A stretch of 54,464 nucleotides of DNA from Selenomonadaceae bacterium (GTDB lineage Bacteria; Bacillota; Negativicutes; Selenomonadales; Selenomonadaceae), in contig JAFSOQ010000028.1 of the NCBI GenBank assembly GCA_017446845.1, forward strand, positions 1-54,464, written 5' to 3'. Shown one piece after another: positions 51,180 through 54,464 of the stretch. The translations under genes were made by a program, and so were the position numbers. Position 1 is the stretch's first letter. Each line of letters opens with the position of its first letter. The notes beneath the pieces are model-generated. The model did no database searches. It was not told the origin of the DNA and saw nothing but the letters and a program-made list of their open reading frames with translations.

Positions 51180-51515
51180 TTTGAGTTTCCTCCTTTGAAT
51201 AGGATTGCCTTATTCTCAAAGGCTAGTCCAAGTAGCCCACACACGGTCGCCCGAAGGTCTCCGCTTACTTTCAATTTTCGTACCGTCCTTTCTTAAGAAT
51301 TGCGTATCTTTTATGCCTCCAGCAACTAACCGATTGGTTGAGCAAGGTAACTCGCCAGTCCCCAAGAACGATTTTATTTCAAATCGTTGGTCGTAATTAC
51401 ACTTTTTTAACGTGGTAGTCATCCACATTTGAAAATATATCTTTTCAGGTTTACAAAGTCAAGAGGCGATTCATCCCGCCGCCTAAAGTGGCGGGGGTTT
51501 TCTCGCCGTTTTTGG
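51129..51515 (-). mobile_element. Non-autonomous IS200/IS605-like element retaining omegaRNA-like region
   Basis: On the minus strand a left hairpin (51501-51480, CCCCCGCCACTTTAGGCGGCGGG) is followed by ATGAATCGCCTCTTGAC, then about 250 bases without an intact gene, then the omegaRNA-like segment and right-end hairpin (51161-51138). The 174 bases at 51302-51129 match 1-174. A 70-residue open frame at 51216-51428 shows none of the RuvC or zinc-finger motifs of TnpB. The element is inserted between the SDR gene and the hypothetical at 50706. Left boundary is approximate; the right boundary is set by loss of similarity to the copy at window start. Confidence 0.65.
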
Positions 51516-51530
51516 ATAAAAATTTCTCCT

Positions 51531-52247
51531 TTAAGCCGTCAAGCCGCCGTCGACGCTCAAGACTGCACCCGTTATGAAATTCGCTGTCGACAAAAAATAA
51601 ATCGCCTCCGCGACTTCTTCGGGCTTGCCGATTCTTCCGAGCGGATAAAATTTTTCCAAGTCTTCAATCGTGCCACCCGAAATTTTTAACTGATTCAAAG
51701 TCAGCGGCGTCAAAATATCTCCGGGCGCAACGCAATTCACGCGGATATTAAAACTTGCCAATTCCAACGCCAGAGACTTGGTAAACGCCACGACTGCCCC
51801 TTTGCTTGCCGAATACGCCGCGCAGAAATAATTTCCTTTAAGACCCGCATCACTGGCGACGTTGATTATCGTGCCGCGACTTTTAATCAACTCGTCGACC
51901 GCCGCCCGCGTCATAAAAAATGTTCCCTTGACGTTCGTGGAAAAAATATCGTCAAAAATTTTTTCGTCCGTCGAAGTTATCGCGCCCTCATGATAAATGC
52001 CCGCGCTGTTTATCAGAACGTCGACGCCGCCGAAAATTTCAGCCGTCCGCGAAATAATTTTCTCGCAGTCTTCAACCTTGCGAACGTCCGCCGAAATAAA
52101 TTCAAAGTTGCCGACGAGTTCCGATTGAATTTTATCAAAACGTTCACGACTTCTGCCGACCAACATGCAATTAAAATCGTGCGCCAAAAAAATTTTTGCG
52201 GTTGCAAGTCCGATTCCCGAAGTACCGCCCGTAATTATCACCGTCAT
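51531..52247 (-). CDS. Short-chain dehydrogenase/reductase (FabG-like)
   Basis: The 238-residue protein is a classical SDR oxidoreductase with NAD(P)-binding TGGTSGIGLATAKIF, the NSAG motif in VLINSAGIYHE, catalytic Ser and YxxxK in NVASDAGLKGNYFCAAYSASKG (split for length: the Y is in AAYSASKG), and the C-terminal ITGAVLSVDGGLTA. It resembles 3-oxoacyl-ACP reductases but, without context, the substrate remains open. The start ATG at 52247 has no strong SD. Its stop codon overlaps an AAAGGAG sequence that now faces the inserted element. Confidence 0.88.
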   Translation of the reverse strand: MTVIITGGTSGIGLATAKIFLAHDFNCMLVGRSRERFDKIQSELVGNFEFISADVRKVEDCEKIISRTAEIFGGVDVLINSAGIYHEGAITSTDEKIFDDIFSTNVKGTFFMTRAAVDELIKSRGTIINVASDAGLKGNYFCAAYSASKGAVVAFTKSLALELASFNIRVNCVAPGDILTPLTLNQLKISGGTIEDLEKFYPLGRIGKPEEVAEAIYFLSTANFITGAVLSVDGGLTA

Positions 52248-52252
52248 AATAC

Positions 52253-52281
52253 TTGTTCCTTGTTCCTACTCCCTTGTTCCT
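52253..52281. repeat. CTTGTTCCTACTCCCTTGTTCC short repeat
   Basis: A TTGTTCCTA direct repeat, similar to the GGGACAAGG runs at 22308-22325 and TAGTTCC runs at 28600-28630. It stands between the SDR start and the hup terminator. Confidence 0.5.
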
Positions 52282-52316
52282 AAAAAAAACAGAGCCGAGT
52301 AAATAACCCGACTCTG
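52282..52316 (-). terminator. Intrinsic terminator for hup
   Basis: On the minus strand AGAGTCGGG pairs with CTCGGCTCT (stem 52315-52307 and 52299-52291, with G-U pairs), followed by eight U (complement of 52289-52282). Confidence 0.8.
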
Positions 52317-52329
52317 CGAAAAATTTTCC

Positions 52330-52605
52330 TTAGGGATTGCAGGCCTCTTTGAGACTCTTGCCCGATTTGAAGGACGGCAGCTTCGACGATTTAATTTCAA
52401 TTTCTTCGCCGGTGCGGGGGTTGCGACCTTTACGCGCCGCACGTTCCCTGACTTCAAAAGTGCCGAAGCCCAAAACTTGAACTTTGTCGCCTTCGATAAG
52501 TGCCGCTTTAATCGCCTCGAAAGTTGCCGTGACTGCTCTCTCCGCAGTTTTACGGTCAAGTTTCGCTTTATCGGCGACCTGTACTATCAATTCAGCTCTT
52601 GTCAT
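52330..52605 (-). CDS. hup: HU family DNA-binding protein
   Basis: The 91-residue protein is the nucleoid protein HU: MTRAELIVQVADKAKLDRKT, VLGFGTFEVRERAARKGRNP (the beta-arm with the conserved RNPRTG that follows) and SKLPSFKSGKSLKEA. AGGAGG precedes the ATG. It has its own promoter and terminator. HU bends DNA in replication, recombination and repair. Confidence 0.95.
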   Translation of the reverse strand: MTRAELIVQVADKAKLDRKTAERAVTATFEAIKAALIEGDKVQVLGFGTFEVRERAARKGRNPRTGEEIEIKSSKLPSFKSGKSLKEACNP

Positions 52606-52641
52606 AAAAGATGTTCCTCCTATTAAAAAAATTACCTGCAG

Positions 52642-52670
52642 AATTTAGCAGAATACTGCAAAAAAATCAA
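52642..52670 (-). promoter_or_regulatory. Promoter for hup
   Basis: On the minus strand TTGATT (52670-52665) and TAAATT (52647-52642) are 17 bases apart, followed about 40 bases later by the hup ATG. The spacer holds GCAGTATTCTGC, a near-palindrome. Confidence 0.6.
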
Positions 52671-52679
52671 GTACCTTTT

Positions 52680-52859
52680 TTACGCTGTAACGTCAAGATT
52701 GTTCCCGACCGCAGGGTCAAGGCTTTCGACGAGTTCCAAAGCTTCTTCGACCGCAGAATTATCAGCCGAGATTGCCATTTTCAAAACCGCCATGCCCAAT
52801 TCCTGCTGAGTCTTCGCCATGCTCATATCCACCGACAGTGCTGCTATCGCCATATCCAT
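52680..52859 (-). CDS. YjfB-like small putative motility protein
   Basis: The 59-residue protein is a small Ala/Met-rich helix with the YjfB pattern: MDMAIAALSVDMSMAKTQQE, then GMAVLKMAISADNSAVEEAL. The family is described as putative motility proteins of Firmicutes, role unknown. The ATG at 52859 has AAAGGAG upstream; a TTG at 52868 would put the ribosome-binding site too close. It would support a flagellated host, together with fliB. Confidence 0.75.
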   Translation of the reverse strand: MDMAIAALSVDMSMAKTQQELGMAVLKMAISADNSAVEEALELVESLDPAVGNNLDVTA

Positions 52860-52893
52860 TGCCGACAACTCCTTTCCTTGGTCTGCCGAGAAT

Positions 52894-53229
52894 TTATTTC
52901 GTGCTGATAATCAGAGCAATAAAAATCAAATCTTCGTCGCCGACAGTCTCGATGCCGTGAGTATCGCCGTCCGCGCAGAATGTTGTGTCGCCCGCCTTGA
53001 CTTCGTAGGTTTTGCCGTTGTCGGTGTAAAGTCCTTTGCCTTGAATGATGTAATAAGTTTCGTTGTTGCCGACGTGTTGATGGACGTTGAGAGCCGCGCC
53101 GACGGGAATTCTGACGCTGGCGAACATTTCACATTTGCCGACCATTTCTTTGGGGGTCAAGAGATGCGTAATGTACATTGTCCCCTTGCCCTTTTCGGCG
53201 GCAACAGTATTTTGCTCAAGAATCGGCAT
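52894..53229 (-). CDS. Small cupin-domain protein
   Basis: The 111-residue cupin has motif 1 with the His ligands in HQHVGNNETYYIIQGKGLY and motif 2 in GDTTFCADGDTHGIETVG, close to sugar-isomerase-type small cupins. AGGAGG precedes the ATG at 53229. It is in a run of minus-strand genes, 34 bases from the YjfB-like gene; enzymatic role unknown. Confidence 0.82.
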   Translation of the reverse strand: MPILEQNTVAAEKGKGTMYITHLLTPKEMVGKCEMFASVRIPVGAALNVHQHVGNNETYYIIQGKGLYTDNGKTYEVKAGDTTFCADGDTHGIETVGDEDLIFIALIISTK

Positions 53230-53246
53230 AAAAACTCCTCCTTTAA

Positions 53247-53657
53247 TTAAAAATCTTCGTCCGCTTTGGCTTGTCGTTTAGCTTTGATTTTTTTCATTAC
53301 TTCGACCGTGCGGGCGATTTGTTCTTTGGTGTACGGTTTATGAATAAAATCTATTGCGCCCATTTTGAGACACTGCATTAATTTTTGTGGGGTGCCCATG
53401 GAACTGAGCATGATGACCGGAACATCGGGAGCGACTTCGCGAATAAATTCCAACGCTTCAATTCCGCCGACGACCGGCATGACAATATCCAAGATGATTC
53501 CGTCCGGCTCCTGTTCCAAGACCAAAGTGATTGCTTCTTTGCCGTTTACTGCTTCGATTACTTCGCAGCCGAGCCGTTCAAGTTCCTCGCGCAGTTTTTT
53601 GCGCAGGAGTCGCGAGTCGTCGGTTATCAATATGCGCAATTTTTCTTGCTCGTCCAT
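53247..53657 (-). CDS. CheY-like single-domain response regulator
   Basis: The 136-residue protein is a stand-alone receiver: RILITDDSRLLRKKLREEL with the acidic pocket, phospho-acceptor Asp in GIILDIVMPVVGGIEALEF, Ser in VIMLSSMGTPQKL and Lys in FIHKPYTKEQI. A charged C-terminal tail (KKIKAKRQAKADEDF) follows. It resembles CheY more than transcription regulators, as it has no output domain. Its neighbour is a YjfB-like motility protein. The cognate kinase is not next to it. Confidence 0.88.
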   Translation of the reverse strand: MDEQEKLRILITDDSRLLRKKLREELERLGCEVIEAVNGKEAITLVLEQEPDGIILDIVMPVVGGIEALEFIREVAPDVPVIMLSSMGTPQKLMQCLKMGAIDFIHKPYTKEQIARTVEVMKKIKAKRQAKADEDF

Positions 53658-53686
53658 AAAAATCGCCGCCCTTCTATCAATGTGGA

Positions 53687-53747
53687 ATTAGGAATTAGGA
53701 ATGGGCTTGAAATTAATTACGCATTCCTAATTCCTAATTTCTGATTG
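53687..53747. repeat. TTAGGAATTAGGAAT intergenic inverted repeat
   Basis: GAATTAGGAATTAGGAATG (53687-53702) is mirrored by GCATTCCTAATTCCTAATT (53721-53740), forming a hairpin between the CheY-like gene and the tRNA gene. Confidence 0.75.
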
Positions 53748-53753
53748 CAATTA

Positions 53754-53842
<89 letters not shown>

Positions 53843-53853
53843 TAAACGCCGCG

Positions 53854-53882
53854 ATAATAACAAAAACTTGGCGCAATGTCAA
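53854..53882 (-). promoter_or_regulatory. Promoter for tRNA-Ser
   Basis: On the minus strand a perfect TTGACA (53882-53877) and TATTAT (53859-53854) are 17 bases apart, with the tRNA starting 12 bases after the -10 box. Confidence 0.8.
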
Positions 53883-53988
53883 TGTTTTTATCGTAAAGTG
53901 CTGAAAAAATTCATTGGCAGCAGGAAAGAAAGTGTAAAAAACTCGCAACAAAAAAGCGGCAAGGCTTATGCTCACCGCGCCGATTGTA

Positions 53989-54216
53989 TTATTCAATGTC
54001 AACCGAAACTTTTTTCTTTTCACGTGTTGCGGCGGATTTGACTATGGTGCGAATCGCTTTTGCAATCCGTCCTTGTTTGCCAATAACCCTGCCCATATCT
54101 TCCTGCGCGACGTGCAGTTTTAAAATCGTGCGCTCTTCTTCTTCGATTGCCTCGACCTGCACCGCTTCGGGTTTTTCGACAAGTGCTTTTGCCAGCACCG
54201 TTACAAGTTCTTGCAT
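53989..54216 (-). CDS. khpA: KH-domain RNA-binding protein KhpA
   Basis: The 75-residue protein is a single type II KH domain, with the GxxG loop in VIGKQGRIAKAIRTIVKSAA. KhpA binds RNA, often with KhpB, and is found after rpsP in most Firmicutes, as here. In other species rimM and trmD follow, but here a tRNA-Ser gene comes next, so the usual operon is broken or these genes are elsewhere. AGAGGACA precedes the ATG. Confidence 0.92.
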   Translation of the reverse strand: MQELVTVLAKALVEKPEAVQVEAIEEEERTILKLHVAQEDMGRVIGKQGRIAKAIRTIVKSAATREKKKVSVDIE

Positions 54217-54246
54217 TGTCCTCTACCTCAACTAAATGTTCGATAA

Positions 54247-54464
54247 TTACTCTGCAGCCTTAGCCGCCTTGCGCTCTTCGTGGATTTTTTTCATGATGCC
54301 CTTTTTGCTGAGCAGCGAGCGAACGGTATCTGTGGGCTGTGCACCGTTTTTAATCCAGCCGATAACTTTTTCTTCGTCAACATTGACAATGGCGGGATTT
54401 TTGGTCGGGTCATAATTGCCGACGATTTCAATAAAACGACCGTCACGCGGCGAACGACTGTCCG
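54247..54464 (-). CDS. rpsP: 30S ribosomal protein S16 (partial, N-terminus outside window)
   Basis: The C-terminal about 72 residues of S16 are visible on the minus strand: [20 protein letters not shown], then [36 protein letters not shown] and a Lys/Ala-rich tail ending AAKAAE. The start is beyond base 54464. It is 30 bases upstream of khpA, as expected. Confidence 0.94.
   Translation of the reverse strand, partial: DSRSPRDGRFIEIVGNYDPTKNPAIVNVDEEKVIGWIKNGAQPTDTVRSLLSKKGIMKKIHEERKAAKAAE

Noticed and set aside
51216..51428. 70-codon frame in the IS-like element as a TnpB remnant
   Set aside because: It has no RuvC acidic motif and no zinc-finger cysteines; it mostly overlaps the omegaRNA-like region, so I do not call it a gene.

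Overview
The window reads as a chromosomal segment of an anaerobic diderm Firmicute, most likely Negativicutes (Selenomonadales-like); this placement is an inference. Firmicute-type genes (sepF, yaaR, the gmk-rpoZ-coaBC order, a fliB-type flagellin methylase, ATP-type pckA, a second RpoD-like sigma factor) sit beside a small secreted protein that ends in a C-terminal Phe like an outer-membrane beta-barrel and a CsgG/LpoB-like periplasmic protein. Composition is moderate GC, with heavy use of GAA, AAA, GCG and TTT codons and many TTG/GTG starts.

Layout. 1-174: right end of an IS200/IS605-like element with an omegaRNA-like region. 481-8000: glycogen branching enzyme (minus), a large hybrid histidine kinase with two sensor modules, and a REC-GGDEF regulator. 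8.1-12.1 kb: ilvB, an MTA/purine phosphorylase and a PLP aminotransferase. 12.2-18.9 kb: a putative defence operon made of a small coiled-coil membrane protein, a DUF1156 DNA methylase and a HEPN-DUF499 ATPase; this is the most interesting accessory block. 19-25.4 kb: typA, rpoD, a divergent second sigma factor, sepF and an Orn/Lys/Arg decarboxylase. 25.4-30.2 kb (minus): dapF-gmk-rpoZ-coaBC-PIN/TRAM protein. 30.3-34.7 kb: probable 6S RNA, yaaR, holB, smpB, a secreted ChW-repeat protein and a GT41 glycosyltransferase. 34.7-42.0 kb (minus): two exported envelope proteins, then the operon fliB-lrp-aminotransferase-GT41-GT41. 42.1-49.4 kb: flavin reductase, accC, speE, cupin, cobalamin adenosyltransferase, glycerate kinase, pckA. 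49.4-51.5 kb: two non-autonomous IS200/IS605-like elements around a lipid-type glycosyltransferase and a short hypothetical. 51.5-54.5 kb (minus): SDR, HU, YjfB-like protein, cupin, CheY-like protein, tRNA-Ser(UGA), khpA and partial rpsP.

Themes. (1) The 12.2-18.9 kb operon pairs a DPPY-type methylase with a P-loop ATPase carrying an N-terminal HEPN domain, and shows recent rearrangement: a 333-bp internal tandem duplication, a decayed copy of the ATPase 3' end, and a terminator-like hairpin ahead of the HEPN gene. (2) The flagellin methylase gene is in one operon with two GT41 protein O-glycosyltransferases, with a third nearby, pointing to flagellin or surface-protein modification. (3) Two adjacent sigma-70 genes both carry an enlarged sigma 3.2 finger, and the second has lost typical -10 and -35 recognition residues. 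(4) Short dispersed repeats and transposon ends have been recruited as protein termini: they supply the last residues of gmk, dapF and the GT28-type glycosyltransferase, and the ribosome-binding site and start codon of the hypothetical at 50706-51179.
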